From: Cypionkella sp049896245 | GTDB taxonomy: Bacteria > Pseudomonadota > Alphaproteobacteria > Rhodobacterales > Rhodobacteraceae | NCBI RefSeq assembly: GCF_049896245.1 | Contig: NZ_JAFCTX010000010.1 | Coordinates: 62,001 to 126,000, forward strand | Direction of reading: 5' to 3' | Length of the DNA stretch: 64,000 nucleotides | Shown here: positions 15,950 to 25,348 of the stretch, piece after piece | Numbering within the stretch: position 1 is the first letter of the stretch | Layout: each line of letters begins with the position of its first letter | Notes under the pieces: generated by a model | The model's database searches: none | Seen by the model: the letters and a program-made list of their open reading frames with translations, nothing else | What the model was told of the DNA's origin: nothing | Translations under genes and position numbers: made by a program

Positions 15950-17065
15950 ATGGTACAGAAATGGGTGATCAAACGTGAATTGGCGCGCAGCGCACGGCAT
16001 CTGAAATTCCCATTCTATGCCATTGCTGCGCCGATCCAGCGCTACCTGCATGACCGCAGCAAAGCCCAGAACAGCCGTTTTACACCGGGTTTGCAGCCGC
16101 GTGGTGCGCAACTGGCGTTGTATCTGTTGCATCAGAAAGACGCTCTGCTGACCTCAACCTTTGAAACCTGCCAGCATCTTGCCGCGAAGGGGTTTTCAAC
16201 GTTGATCGTGTCGAACACGCCGCTTGCGGAAGCGGATCGACAAGCGCTTGCTCCGTATTGTTTTGCCATGATCGAACGCCCGAATTTCGGCTATGATTTT
16301 GGCGGCTATCGCGATGGTATTCTGTGGCTGTTGGATAATCCGGGACCCGTGACGCGCTTGCTGCTGCTGAATGATTCTGTCTGGTTCCCGACCTTGCCCG
16401 GTGAGGATTTTCTGGCGCACCTTCTTGCCAGCGATTGCGATCTTTACGGCGCGATCATGTCACAGCGCAAACGTCATGTGAGCGACCGCTATGTGCAATC
16501 CTATGCCTTTGCGTTCAGTGGTAAACTGTTCGGAACGGCTTTGTTCAAGCGCTACTGGCAGCGGTTAAATCTGCAAAGTGACCGGGAGTGGACCATCCGC
16601 CGCTGTGAGCGCAAAATGACCGCTGTTTTCCGCTCTGCTGGCTACAAGATTGGCGCGCGCTGGGATTTCCCGGATGTCGAGAAGGCGTTGGGTCAACTCG
16701 GGGATGCTGATTTGATTGCCGTGCTTCAGTTGGAGGCGAAACTGGAACAAAAACGTGGCGAGGTGATCGGCCCGCTGGTTGCCCGGCATGGCCAGCCCGG
16801 CTGGCGTGCGGAGGTCGAGGCCTACATCAACTCGGCAAAATTCCGCAAATTCATTCTACTGCTACACCCTTCGGTGTGGCTGCCGCTGAATTTCCCCTTT
16901 CTGAAAAAATCGAAAGAGCGGCGCTTTGCACAGCACCGCCCCTATTTTATTCAGTCAGTCGGACCACAGTGCAATCCGGTCATGCTTGCCGAAATCCAAC
17001 GATGGGACGGCATAGCCCCGATGGTCACTTCGGCTGTTTCGCAAACCGCAGATAGGGCAGTTTGA
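15950..17065 (+). CDS. Rhamnan synthesis protein F (RgpF)-like glycan biosynthesis protein
   Basis: A 371-residue protein with the RgpF signatures FSTLIVSNTPL, RPNFGYDFGGYRDGI and LLLNDSVWFP. RgpF-type proteins act in rhamnose-glucose polysaccharide or LPS/capsule assembly; the exact step is uncertain. No signal peptide, so it is likely cytoplasmic or membrane-associated, with basic N- and C-termini. ATG 15950 was chosen; ATG 15929 is also possible. Its 3' end overlaps the convergent peroxiredoxin gene by 41 bases, which is unusually long. Confidence 0.78.
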   Translation: MVQKWVIKRELARSARHLKFPFYAIAAPIQRYLHDRSKAQNSRFTPGLQPRGAQLALYLLHQKDALLTSTFETCQHLAAKGFSTLIVSNTPLAEADRQALAPYCFAMIERPNFGYDFGGYRDGILWLLDNPGPVTRLLLLNDSVWFPTLPGEDFLAHLLASDCDLYGAIMSQRKRHVSDRYVQSYAFAFSGKLFGTALFKRYWQRLNLQSDREWTIRRCERKMTAVFRSAGYKIGARWDFPDVEKALGQLGDADLIAVLQLEAKLEQKRGEVIGPLVARHGQPGWRAEVEAYINSAKFRKFILLLHPSVWLPLNFPFLKKSKERRFAQHRPYFIQSVGPQCNPVMLAEIQRWDGIAPMVTSAVSQTADRAV

Positions 17066-17681
17066 TATCCAGTGCTCCGAATTTCTCGGTGGCTTGCTCG
17101 TTGTTCAGGCTGAGGGCGACAATCACATCCTGACCGGGCTGCCAGTTGGCCGGGGTGGCAATCGGCACGCCGTCGGTGGCTTGCACGGCATCCAACGCCC
17201 GCAGAATTTCGGCGAAGTTGCGGCCTACCGACATCGGATAGGTCATCGACAGGCGGACCTTTTTATCCGGGCCGATGATATAGACGGTGCGGACGGTGGC
17301 GGTGTTGGCCGGGGTGCGGCCTTCGGTCGGCAGGTAGTAGTCGGCGGGCAGCATATCAAAAGCTTTGGCGACGGTCAGGCTGGTGTCGTCGATGATCGGA
17401 AAATCGGCAGGGGCACCGCCAAACGCCTCAATATCGCGCTTCCATTTGCCATGATCGGCGACCGAATCCACCGAAACGCCGATTACCTTGGTGTTGCGCT
17501 TGGCCCATTCGGGGGCCAGCTGGGCGACCGCACCGAATTCGGTGGTGCAAACCGGGGTGAAATCGCGCGGATGGCTGAAGATGATCGCATAGCCGCCTGC
17601 CAGCCAATCATGAAAATGGATGGTGCCAGCGGTGGATTCGGCGGTGAAATCGGGGGCAATGTCGTTGATGCGGATAGACAT
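17025..17681 (-). CDS. 1-Cys peroxiredoxin (Prx6/AhpC-TSA family)
   Basis: A 218-residue peroxiredoxin of the Prx6 subgroup. The peroxidatic cysteine is C45 in RDFTPVCTTE; the C-terminal dimer domain (PANWQPGQDVIV) is present, and no second resolving cysteine is seen. It reduces peroxides in the cytoplasm, probably with glutathione or another thiol donor. Its last 41 bases are antisense to the RgpF-like gene. Confidence 0.92.
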   Translation of the reverse strand: MSIRINDIAPDFTAESTAGTIHFHDWLAGGYAIIFSHPRDFTPVCTTEFGAVAQLAPEWAKRNTKVIGVSVDSVADHGKWKRDIEAFGGAPADFPIIDDTSLTVAKAFDMLPADYYLPTEGRTPANTATVRTVYIIGPDKKVRLSMTYPMSVGRNFAEILRALDAVQATDGVPIATPANWQPGQDVIVALSLNNEQATEKFGALDIKLPYLRFAKQPK

Positions 17682-17907
17682 GTTTTCTCCTGCAGCTGTC
17701 TGATGCAGTTTATGTAAGCGATTTGGAACGGAATTTCACTATGCCGCGAGGCTTTGCCGCCAGAAGGGAAGGAAATTCTGTTTGCGCTGCGCCGCCGGGA
17801 AAGCTGCCTTGGTTTGCGGATGGTGTTTCGCGACATTTGCTGTCGGGGGCACCCTTGTGCGGATGGGTTTCCGCTGCCATATTATGATCAAATCTTAGGA
17901 GACTGGC

Positions 17908-19353
17908 ATGATCATCAAGCGCGATTTTTACATCAACGGCACATGGGTCGCCCCCGTCATCCCGCGCGATTGCGAGGTGATTGATCCTTCCACCGAAGAA
18001 CCCTGTGCGGTGATCTCGCTGGGCTCGGAAGCCGATACCAATGCGGCGGTGGCTGCGGCGAAGGCGGCATTTCCGGCTTGGGCTGCGACCCCGCCTGCGG
18101 TGCGGCGCGAGGTTGTGGTGAAGATATTGCAGCAGTACGAACTGCGGCTGGAAGAACTCGCCCATGCCATCGCGGTTGAAATGGGTGCGCCGATTGATAT
18201 GGCGCGCAACAGCCAAGCGCCCTGCCTGCCGTGGCATGCGACGAATTTCCTGACCGCGTTTGATGCGCTGGAATGGGTGCGCCCGCTGGGGCCGCATGCG
18301 CCGAACGACCGGATTGCGCTGGAGCCGATTGGCGTGGTGGGCCTGATCACGCCTTGGAATTGGCCGATGAATCAGATCGCGCTGAAGGTGATCCCGGCGA
18401 TTTTGGCGGGCTGCACATGCGTGCTGAAGCCGTCTGAAGAAAGCCCGCTGAACGCACTGTTGTTCGCCGAGTTCTGCCATGACGCTGGAGTGCCCGCCGG
18501 CGTGTTCAACTTGGTAAATGGCGATGGGCCGGGGGTGGGCGCGGTGCTGTCGGCGCACCCGGATGTTGAGATGATTTCCTTCACGGGGTCGACTCGGGCT
18601 GGCCGGGCGATTTCGGCGGCCGCAGCGCAGACGTTGAAGCGCGTGACGCTGGAATTGGGCGGCAAAGGTGCGAACCTGATTTTCGCCGATGCCGATGACA
18701 AAGCGGTGGAGCGTGGCGTCCGGCATATGATGAACAATTCGGGGCAAAGCTGTAATGCGCCCAGCCGGATGCTGGTGGAGCGCCCTATTTACGACCGCGC
18801 GGTTGAGATTGCTGCGCGGGTGGCCGATTCCATTCAGGTTGGCTCGGCACATGATGCGGGCAAGCACATCGGCCCGGTGGTGAACAAACGCCAGTGGGAG
18901 CAGATTCAGGGCTATATCCAGAAAGGCATCGACGAGGGGGCACGGCTGGTGGCGGGTGGTCCGGGTCTGCCAGAGGGCTTCAACCGGGGCTATTACGTGA
19001 AGCCGACGGTGTTCGCGGATGTGGTGCCGGGCATGACGATTGAGCGCGAAGAAATCTTTGGCCCGGTGCTGTCGATCATTCCTTTCGATACCGAAGAAGA
19101 CGCCGTGCGGATCGCCAATGATACGCCATATGGCTTAGCCAATTATGTGCAATCGAGTGATGGGGCGCGGCGCAATCGGCTTTCGCGGCGCTTGCGGTCT
19201 GGCATGGTCGAGATGAACGGCAAGTCACGCGGGGCAGGATCGCCTTTTGGTGGCGTGAAAGCCTCGGGTCGGGCGCGTGAGGGCGGCCATTGGGGGCTTG
19301 AGGAGTTCCTTGAGGCCAAGGCGATCTCGGGCTGGGATTCTGAACTGGCCTAA
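17908..19353 (+). CDS. Aldehyde dehydrogenase family protein
   Basis: A 481-residue NAD(P)-dependent aldehyde dehydrogenase. Catalytic C282 lies in NSGQSCNAPSR and the general base E249 in LELGGKGANL; the nucleotide-binding FTGSTRAG and the C-terminal PFGGVKASGRAREGG are intact. The substrate cannot be read from sequence. Followed by a terminator, so probably monocistronic; AGGAG precedes the start. Confidence 0.93.
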   Translation: MIIKRDFYINGTWVAPVIPRDCEVIDPSTEEPCAVISLGSEADTNAAVAAAKAAFPAWAATPPAVRREVVVKILQQYELRLEELAHAIAVEMGAPIDMARNSQAPCLPWHATNFLTAFDALEWVRPLGPHAPNDRIALEPIGVVGLITPWNWPMNQIALKVIPAILAGCTCVLKPSEESPLNALLFAEFCHDAGVPAGVFNLVNGDGPGVGAVLSAHPDVEMISFTGSTRAGRAISAAAAQTLKRVTLELGGKGANLIFADADDKAVERGVRHMMNNSGQSCNAPSRMLVERPIYDRAVEIAARVADSIQVGSAHDAGKHIGPVVNKRQWEQIQGYIQKGIDEGARLVAGGPGLPEGFNRGYYVKPTVFADVVPGMTIEREEIFGPVLSIIPFDTEEDAVRIANDTPYGLANYVQSSDGARRNRLSRRLRSGMVEMNGKSRGAGSPFGGVKASGRAREGGHWGLEEFLEAKAISGWDSELA

Positions 19354-19370
19354 GCTTGACGCATAGCCAG

Positions 19371-19398
19371 AACGCCGCCCCTCACCGGGCGGCGTTTT
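19371..19398 (+). terminator. Rho-independent terminator of the aldehyde dehydrogenase gene
   Basis: Stem AACGCCGCCC (19371-19380) with GGGCGGCGTT (19387-19396), six-base loop and TTTT. Confidence 0.85.
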
Positions 19399-19476
19399 GC
19401 GTTTCTGCGGCGATGGTAAAACTTGACACATATGTCGATTCGGGTTTTGCTGAGATTAGCCACAGCAGGAGCCAAC

Positions 19477-21453
19477 ATGACGTCGCATCCCCGTTTGCTT
19501 TCGCCGTTGCAAATGCGGGGCCAGACCCTGCGCAATCGGATCGTCTTCGGTGCCCATACCAACAATATGGCCGATCAGGGTCTGCCGGGTGCGCGGATGG
19601 AGGGCTATTTCCTGGAACGTGCTTTAGGTGGTGCAGGCATGATCGTGACCGAACCTGTGCCGGTGCATCGCACCGGGGTGCTGACACGCGGCAATATGCT
19701 GCATGGCTCTGATGAGATTATCCCGCATTTCCAGCGTATTACTGAAAAGGTGAAAGACGCAGGCGCGGTGATTTGCCAGCAGCTTTATCATGTCGGCGCG
19801 CATGGCGATTCCGACCTCAGCTTTGCGCCGCATTGGTCGCCCTCGGGCGGGCCGTCGTATCACGACAGCGACGGCTCGCATAAAATGACCGAAGCCGAGA
19901 TTGAAGAACTGCTTGCGGCGCATCTGGCGGCGGCGGTGCGGGCGCAGAAATCCGGCTTTCAGGGGGTCGAGGTTTGGGCGGCATACCACTCGCTTCTGGA
20001 TCAATTCTGGACGCCGTGGTCGAACCAGAGGGATGATAAATGGGGCGGTTCGCTGGAGAACCGAACGCGGTTTTCGCGGATTCTGATCGAAAATATCCGC
20101 CGTGCCTGTGGCGAAGATTTTATTGTCGGGATGGCGGTGAGCTATTCGACCGCCTATTCTGCGACGCTATCGGGCGAGAATCTATGTGAAATCATCGCCT
20201 TGCATGATGCGACGGGGCATCTGGATTATGTCACCGTCGGTGCCGGCAGCTATCTGGAATTTGACGCGATCATTCCGCCGTTCACCCATGGTGAAAAACT
20301 GACGACGCCGCTGACAGCACAGCTTAAAGCGCTGGTGAAGCACGCCAAAATCACCTCAGAGGCCGGGGTGCGGACACCGGAAAACGGCGAGGCGATCATC
20401 GCGGCGGGCGAAGCTGATCTGGTGTCTATCGTGCGCGGGCAGATTGCCGATCCACATTTGGCGCGCAAAGCGACGGAAGGTCGGGCCGAGGATATTCGCG
20501 GTTGTATCTCGTGCAATCAGATGTGCTGGGGCCGACGCAGCCGGGATTATTGGATTTCCTGCTTGGTTAACCCTTCGGTGGGGCGAGAGTTTGAATGGGG
20601 CGGGGATCGGTTTCGGGCGGCTGTCGTGCCGAAATCGGTGCTGGTGGTGGGGGCCGGTCCGGCTGGGTTAGAGGCCGCGCGTGGGGCGGCAGAGCGTGGC
20701 TACCGCGTTGAAATCGTAGAGGCTTTGCCGGTGGTCGGCGGGCAGTTCCGGCTGGCCGGGATGCAGCCGCGCCGGGCGCAGATTTTGGATCTGTTGGATT
20801 GGTATGAGCGGCAGTTTACCAAGCTGGCTGTGACCTTGCGGTTGAACACCTATCTAGATGCGGATGAGATCGCAGCGCACCCGGCGGATGTGGTGGTGCT
20901 GGCGACGGGATCTTTGCCAGATGAAAAAGCCTTTCAACGCTGGTTGCCGCATCTGGAAAGCCTGCCGGGGTTGGAGTTGGGCGGCGTGTGGTCGCCGGAG
21001 GAGGTGATGCGGCGCGAGGCGCGGTTGGGCGATGCGGTGATCGTCTATGATGAGGGGTCAAACTGGCGCGGGGTTGGCACGGCTTGGGCTTTGGCCGAGG
21101 CGGGCAAGCAAGTGACGATCGTGACGCCGGAAGCGTTTGTCGGCAAAGAAATTGCCCGGACGGCGGCAGATGGCGCGGCGCGGCGCAGGTTGGCAAAGCT
21201 GGGGGTGGTGTTCAAAACCGAAGCTTGCATCGCGCGCTGGCATGGCAATGGGGCGACGGTGTTGAACCTGCTGACCAAAGACGAGGAGGTTATGGCCGCC
21301 TCGGGTCTGGTGATGGCCACGACGAACCGGGCGTTTGATCCGTTCCCCGAGACATTTCCGGGCAAGAAGGTGCTGCGGATTGGCGATTGCGTGGCCCCCC
21401 GGCTTGCGGCCTATGCGTTTCACGAAGGCCGCAAGCTGGCGCTTTCGCTTTAA
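19477..21453 (+). CDS. NADH:flavin oxidoreductase, Old Yellow Enzyme/2,4-dienoyl-CoA reductase type
   Basis: A 658-residue three-part flavoenzyme. An OYE TIM barrel (about 1-340) is followed by a 4Fe-4S cysteine set CISCNQMC...C (near 345-365) and a C-terminal FAD/NAD(P) module starting SVLVVGAGPAGLEAARG. This layout is shared by trimethylamine dehydrogenase, dienoyl-CoA reductase and N-methylproline demethylases. The barrel signature DQFWTPWSNQRDDKWGGSLENR favours the demethylase/TMADH side, but the substrate is unproven. ATG 19477 is supported by AGGAG; a TTG-started extension to 19423 overlaps a TTGACA at 19423-19428 that could be its -35 element. Confidence 0.88.
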   Translation: MTSHPRLLSPLQMRGQTLRNRIVFGAHTNNMADQGLPGARMEGYFLERALGGAGMIVTEPVPVHRTGVLTRGNMLHGSDEIIPHFQRITEKVKDAGAVICQQLYHVGAHGDSDLSFAPHWSPSGGPSYHDSDGSHKMTEAEIEELLAAHLAAAVRAQKSGFQGVEVWAAYHSLLDQFWTPWSNQRDDKWGGSLENRTRFSRILIENIRRACGEDFIVGMAVSYSTAYSATLSGENLCEIIALHDATGHLDYVTVGAGSYLEFDAIIPPFTHGEKLTTPLTAQLKALVKHAKITSEAGVRTPENGEAIIAAGEADLVSIVRGQIADPHLARKATEGRAEDIRGCISCNQMCWGRRSRDYWISCLVNPSVGREFEWGGDRFRAAVVPKSVLVVGAGPAGLEAARGAAERGYRVEIVEALPVVGGQFRLAGMQPRRAQILDLLDWYERQFTKLAVTLRLNTYLDADEIAAHPADVVVLATGSLPDEKAFQRWLPHLESLPGLELGGVWSPEEVMRREARLGDAVIVYDEGSNWRGVGTAWALAEAGKQVTIVTPEAFVGKEIARTAADGAARRRLAKLGVVFKTEACIARWHGNGATVLNLLTKDEEVMAASGLVMATTNRAFDPFPETFPGKKVLRIGDCVAPRLAAYAFHEGRKLALSL

Positions 21454-23075
21454 CCAACCCGCGCAAAGCTACTGGCCGAAGACAGCGCCCAAGCGTCACG
21501 GAAATGCGGCGAGGAGGCTGGATCGGCGAGCAGTTGACCGGGTTTCAGCTGCTCATATTGTTCGGCAAACGAGATCACTTTGTCGGAGGAAGCGCGGCGC
21601 TGGAAATGATGTGGGCGCAGCTCTTGCGGATGCGAAAGCCCTGCGGCGGCGACCAGTTCGGCCAAAGCGTGCAGGGTGTTGTGGTGGAAATTCGCCACCC
21701 TTTGCGCCTTATCCGGCACCACGATGGCGCGCTGACGGGCGGGGTCTTGCGAGGTGACGCCGGTGGGGCACAGCCCGGTATGACAAGACTGCGCTTGGAT
21801 GCAGCCGACCGCGAACATGAAGCCGCGCGCGGCGTTGCACCAATCGGCGCCCAAAGCCATCACCTTGGCCATATCGAAGGCTGAGGTGATCTTGCCCGAC
21901 GCGCCGATCTTGATTTTCTCACGCAAACCGACACCCACCAAAGCATTGTGGACAAAGGATAATCCGTCACGCAACGGCATGCCGACATGATCCATAAACT
22001 TCAGCGGTGCCGCCCCGGTGCCGCCCTCTTTACCGTCAATCACGATGAAATCCGGGGTGATGCCGGTTTCCAACATCGCCTTGCAGATCGCCATAAACTC
22101 CCACGGATGGCCGATACACAGCTTAAATCCGGCAGGCTTGCCGCCCGACAATTCCCGCATCCGGGCGGTAAACTCCAACAGGCCCGCAGGGGTCGAAAAT
22201 TCGCTATGACTTGCGGGCGAGACGCAATCCTGCCCCATCGGTACGCCGCGAATACGTGAGATTTCTTCGGTGACTTTCGCTGCTGGCAGCACGCCGCCAT
22301 GACCGGGTTTTGCGCCCTGCGATAGTTTCAATTCGACCATTTTGATCTGCGGATCGGCAGCGGCCTCGGCGAACAAGGTCGCATCAAAGCCGCCCGCCAG
22401 ATTGCGCGCGCCGAAATAGCCCGAGCCCAATTCCCACACCAGATCGCCGCCAAATTCGCGGTGGTAGGGCGAAACCCCACCCTCGCCCGTATCGTGAAAA
22501 AAGCCGCCAGATCGCGCGCCTTTGTTCAGCGACCGGATCGCATTGGCCGAAAGCGCGCCGTAACTCATCGCGGAAATGTTCAAAAGCGAGGCCGAATAGG
22601 CGCGCGGGCCAAGGCCGATATCAACCCGCATCGCGTCAATCGCGGCGGCTGGTTTGGGAGCTATCGAGTGATGCAGCCATTCGTATTGTTCCTGATACAC
22701 GTCATACATCGTGCCGAACGGGCGTTTATCCAGCTCTTTCTTCGCGCGTTGATAGACGATGGCACGTTGGTCGCGGGCGAAAGGCGCGCCGTCTTTATCG
22801 CCCTCAAAGAAATATTGCCGCAATTCGGGGCGGATGTCTTCCAGCAGAAACCGCATATGCGCCACGATCGGGTAATTGCGTAAGATGGCGTGGCGGGTTT
22901 GCCGCAGATCATGGACCCCCAAAGCCACCAGCCCCAGCATCACCACGCTCAGCAGTTCCAACACGTCGGCATAGGCCAGCCAGCGTTGGCTGAGGGCGGC
23001 AAAAACCACGGCAAGCACCACACACAGCGTCATCACAGAATAGCGAGGCTCGAACGGATAGCGCAGAAATTGCAT
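21450..23075 (-). CDS. Membrane-anchored FMN-binding glutamate synthase-like protein
   Basis: A 541-residue protein. Two N-terminal hydrophobic helices (VMTLCVVLAVVFAAL and LLSVVMLGLVALGV) precede a GltB2-type FMN/TIM-barrel domain: SYGALSANAIRSLNKGA, GEGGVSPYHRE, LSQGAKPGHGGVLPA and a cysteine cluster CIQAQSCHTGLCPTGV. It lacks the glutaminase domain, so it is not a complete glutamate synthase. ATG 23075 is favoured because AAGGA lies 5 bases ahead; ATG 23078 is adjacent. Convergent with and overlapping the previous oxidoreductase by four bases. Confidence 0.87.
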   Translation of the reverse strand: MQFLRYPFEPRYSVMTLCVVLAVVFAALSQRWLAYADVLELLSVVMLGLVALGVHDLRQTRHAILRNYPIVAHMRFLLEDIRPELRQYFFEGDKDGAPFARDQRAIVYQRAKKELDKRPFGTMYDVYQEQYEWLHHSIAPKPAAAIDAMRVDIGLGPRAYSASLLNISAMSYGALSANAIRSLNKGARSGGFFHDTGEGGVSPYHREFGGDLVWELGSGYFGARNLAGGFDATLFAEAAADPQIKMVELKLSQGAKPGHGGVLPAAKVTEEISRIRGVPMGQDCVSPASHSEFSTPAGLLEFTARMRELSGGKPAGFKLCIGHPWEFMAICKAMLETGITPDFIVIDGKEGGTGAAPLKFMDHVGMPLRDGLSFVHNALVGVGLREKIKIGASGKITSAFDMAKVMALGADWCNAARGFMFAVGCIQAQSCHTGLCPTGVTSQDPARQRAIVVPDKAQRVANFHHNTLHALAELVAAAGLSHPQELRPHHFQRRASSDKVISFAEQYEQLKPGQLLADPASSPHFRDAWALSSASSFARVG

Positions 23076-23165
23076 CATGATCCTTTGGGCAGCCCTCTGA
23101 CCGCCATCTAGCGCCAAATAAATTGCCGTCAGGTTAACGCCGGAATGTCACAAAGTCTTGTCACA

Positions 23166-23819
23166 TTAAAATGGCAGCGGGGCGCTGAAGCTGATGCAGT
23201 CTTTGGTCTCGGGATGGTGCAGCGACAGGCTTTCGGCATGCAGCATCAGGCGCGGAAAATCACGCGCCTTTCCCGTGGCATAGATCGGATCGCCCAAGAT
23301 CGGGCAGCCCTGCGCCAGCATGTGCACCCGCAACTGATGGCTGCGCCCGGTGAGGGGAAACAGGCGGACCCGGGTGGTGTCAGGGCCGCGCGAGATCACC
23401 TGCCAATCGGTTTGGGCAGGGCGACCGTGGGTGTGATCCACCATTTGGCGCGGACGGTTTGGCCAATCGGTACACAGCGGCAAGTCGATATGGCCCTGAT
23501 CCGGCGTTAACTGCCCGTAAACTTCTGCGATGTAGGTTTTCCTGGCGCGCCGTTTTTCAAATTCCTGTCCCAGAAAGCCTTGCGCTTGTTTGGTGCGGGC
23601 AAAAATCATCACGCCAGAGGTGTCACAATCCAGACGATGCACCAGCAAAGTATCCCAATGCGCCGCTTGCAGGCGAGAGGTCAGGCAATCCTCGCGCCCT
23701 TCCAGCTTGCCCGGCACCGACAGCAGGCCCGCAGGTTTGTTCACCACGATGATCTGCGCATCCTGAAACAGGATATCCAGCGGCACATCCGGTGGATTAT
23801 AGATAAAGTCCGGGATCAT
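23166..23819 (-). CDS. RluA-family pseudouridine synthase
   Basis: A 217-residue RNA pseudouridine synthase with HRLDCDTSGVMIFA (catalytic D64) and the C-terminal GRSHQLRVHM block. No S4 domain, so it is a short RluA-like enzyme. Target could be 23S rRNA and/or tRNA position 32. ATG 23819 overlaps the stop of the upstream gene as ATGA; the longer open frame has no similarity. Confidence 0.9.
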   Translation of the reverse strand: MIPDFIYNPPDVPLDILFQDAQIIVVNKPAGLLSVPGKLEGREDCLTSRLQAAHWDTLLVHRLDCDTSGVMIFARTKQAQGFLGQEFEKRRARKTYIAEVYGQLTPDQGHIDLPLCTDWPNRPRQMVDHTHGRPAQTDWQVISRGPDTTRVRLFPLTGRSHQLRVHMLAQGCPILGDPIYATGKARDFPRLMLHAESLSLHHPETKDCISFSAPLPF

Positions 23820-24712
23820 AAGATGCTGTGGCCTGCGGCTTTCAGGCTGGCGGCAAGGTGGCGGATATGGGCGGGGCCAACCTCGCAGCAACCGCCGACG
23901 ATGGTGGCCCCAAGGGCGATCCATTCCATCACGAAAGCGGTGTATTTCTCGGGCGACAGATCATGGCGTTGGGTGTAATCGGGGGCGGCAACTGCATCGG
24001 GCAAAGGCAGGCCGGAGATTTCGCTAAAGCCATTGGCATAGGCGCCGAAGGGCAAGCCCATGGTAGACAGTTCGTGCAGCGCGGCCAACATCGCCTCGGG
24101 CATCGAGCAGTTTGCCAGAACGGCGGCGGTGGGGTGTTCGGCAATCAGATCGCGCAGGCCAGCGATGGGTTCACCCGAGCGCAAGCGGCTGCCGTCACGG
24201 TCATGCACTGAAACCGACAGCCAGACCGGCAGGCCAGCGGCTTGCGCGCCCTGTAACGCGCCGCGCGCAAGGTCCAGTGATGACATGGTTTCCAGCAGGA
24301 TCACGTCGACATGTGGCGCGAGGATGCGGGCTTTTTCGGCGTAAAGCGGGGCGGAAACCGATACAGGCGGCGTCAGATCGGGGCGGTAGGATTCGCCTAA
24401 CGGGCCCATTGACCCGGCGATCATCCCGCGTCCGGCTTGGGCTTTTGCCTCATGCGCTTCCATCAGGGCGCGCAGGTGCAGCGCGTGGTAAAGCACATCC
24501 AGACCCACACCCTCCAGCCGATCATGCAGGATGTTATAGGTGTTGGTGGTGGCGACCGAAGCGCCCGCCGCGAAGTAATCGTCGTGGATGGCCTTCACCA
24601 AGCCGGGATGGTCGATCATCACGCGGGTGGCCCACAGCGGCGTTGGATCATCGCCCGAGCGCGCGATCAGTTCCTGGCCCATGCCGCCATCGAGAAGGGT
24701 AATCTGCATCAT
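23816..24712 (-). CDS. Homocysteine S-methyltransferase family protein
   Basis: A 298-residue Pfam S-methyl_trans protein: LLDGGMGQELIAR at the N-terminus, ANCSMPEAM, and the zinc-type VGGCCEVGPAHI near the C-terminus. Such enzymes move a methyl group from betaine, S-methylmethionine or similar donors to homocysteine. The donor here is unknown. Either of two adjacent ATGs (24712, 24709) can serve. Linked by 4-base overlap to the pseudouridine synthase and immediately after a LysE exporter gene. Confidence 0.88.
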   Translation of the reverse strand: MMQITLLDGGMGQELIARSGDDPTPLWATRVMIDHPGLVKAIHDDYFAAGASVATTNTYNILHDRLEGVGLDVLYHALHLRALMEAHEAKAQAGRGMIAGSMGPLGESYRPDLTPPVSVSAPLYAEKARILAPHVDVILLETMSSLDLARGALQGAQAAGLPVWLSVSVHDRDGSRLRSGEPIAGLRDLIAEHPTAAVLANCSMPEAMLAALHELSTMGLPFGAYANGFSEISGLPLPDAVAAPDYTQRHDLSPEKYTAFVMEWIALGATIVGGCCEVGPAHIRHLAASLKAAGHSIL

Positions 24713-25336
24713 TCACTCCGTGATCAACCGGGCCGCCAGACCCGCAAAAAGCACCGCTGCGAGTTTGTTCAACACGCCCATACGTGCGCCCATAGCATGG
24801 CCTGCGCGCCCTGCCAAATAGCCATAACTGGCGGTGATGATCGTGCCCGTGATGCCGAAGATCGTACCGAGTAGCAGGATTTGCTGCCAAACCGGGCCAA
24901 GGCCGGGGTTCACGAATTGCGGCAGAAAGGCCAGCATGAACAGAATCGGCTTTGGGTTCAGCATGTTGGTGAATGCGCCCTTGCGGAACGCCGTCCAGCC
25001 CGTGCGTTGGCCCTTGCCGGGGGCGATCTCGCCACTGTCGCGCCAAGATTTCCAAGCGATATAAAGCAGATAGCCAGCCCCTGTGTATTTAATTGCACTT
25101 AGCGCCCCGGGGTTGGCGGCAATCAGCGCCGAGAGGCCAAGCGCCGAAAGCGCCACATGCCACAACGCACCAAGGCCGACGCCCAGCCCCGCCATCACGC
25201 CCGCGCGTGGCCCGCCTTGAATGCCCGAAGCGGTGGCGAAAAACACATCCTGTCCGGGCGTCAGGTTCACCAGCAAGCCGCCGCCAATGAAGGCAAGCAT
25301 GTTATGCAGACCGATGCCGTTGATGATATCCCACAT
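24713..25336 (-). CDS. LysE family amino acid exporter
   Basis: A 207-residue inner-membrane protein with about six hydrophobic segments and the LysE/RhtB features NLTPGQDVFFATASG and GAFTNMLNPKPILFMLAF. It probably exports amino acids or related compounds; its position directly before a homocysteine methyltransferase-like gene (no gap) hints at methionine or homocysteine-type substrates, which is inference. Confidence 0.9.
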   Translation of the reverse strand: MWDIINGIGLHNMLAFIGGGLLVNLTPGQDVFFATASGIQGGPRAGVMAGLGVGLGALWHVALSALGLSALIAANPGALSAIKYTGAGYLLYIAWKSWRDSGEIAPGKGQRTGWTAFRKGAFTNMLNPKPILFMLAFLPQFVNPGLGPVWQQILLLGTIFGITGTIITASYGYLAGRAGHAMGARMGVLNKLAAVLFAGLAARLITE

Positions 25337-25348
25337 GACAGCTCCGGC

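Noticed and set aside
19423..19476. TTG start extending the OYE-type oxidoreductase
   Set aside because: The TTG lies inside a likely -35 TTGACA and ATG 19477 has AGGAG at the right distance.
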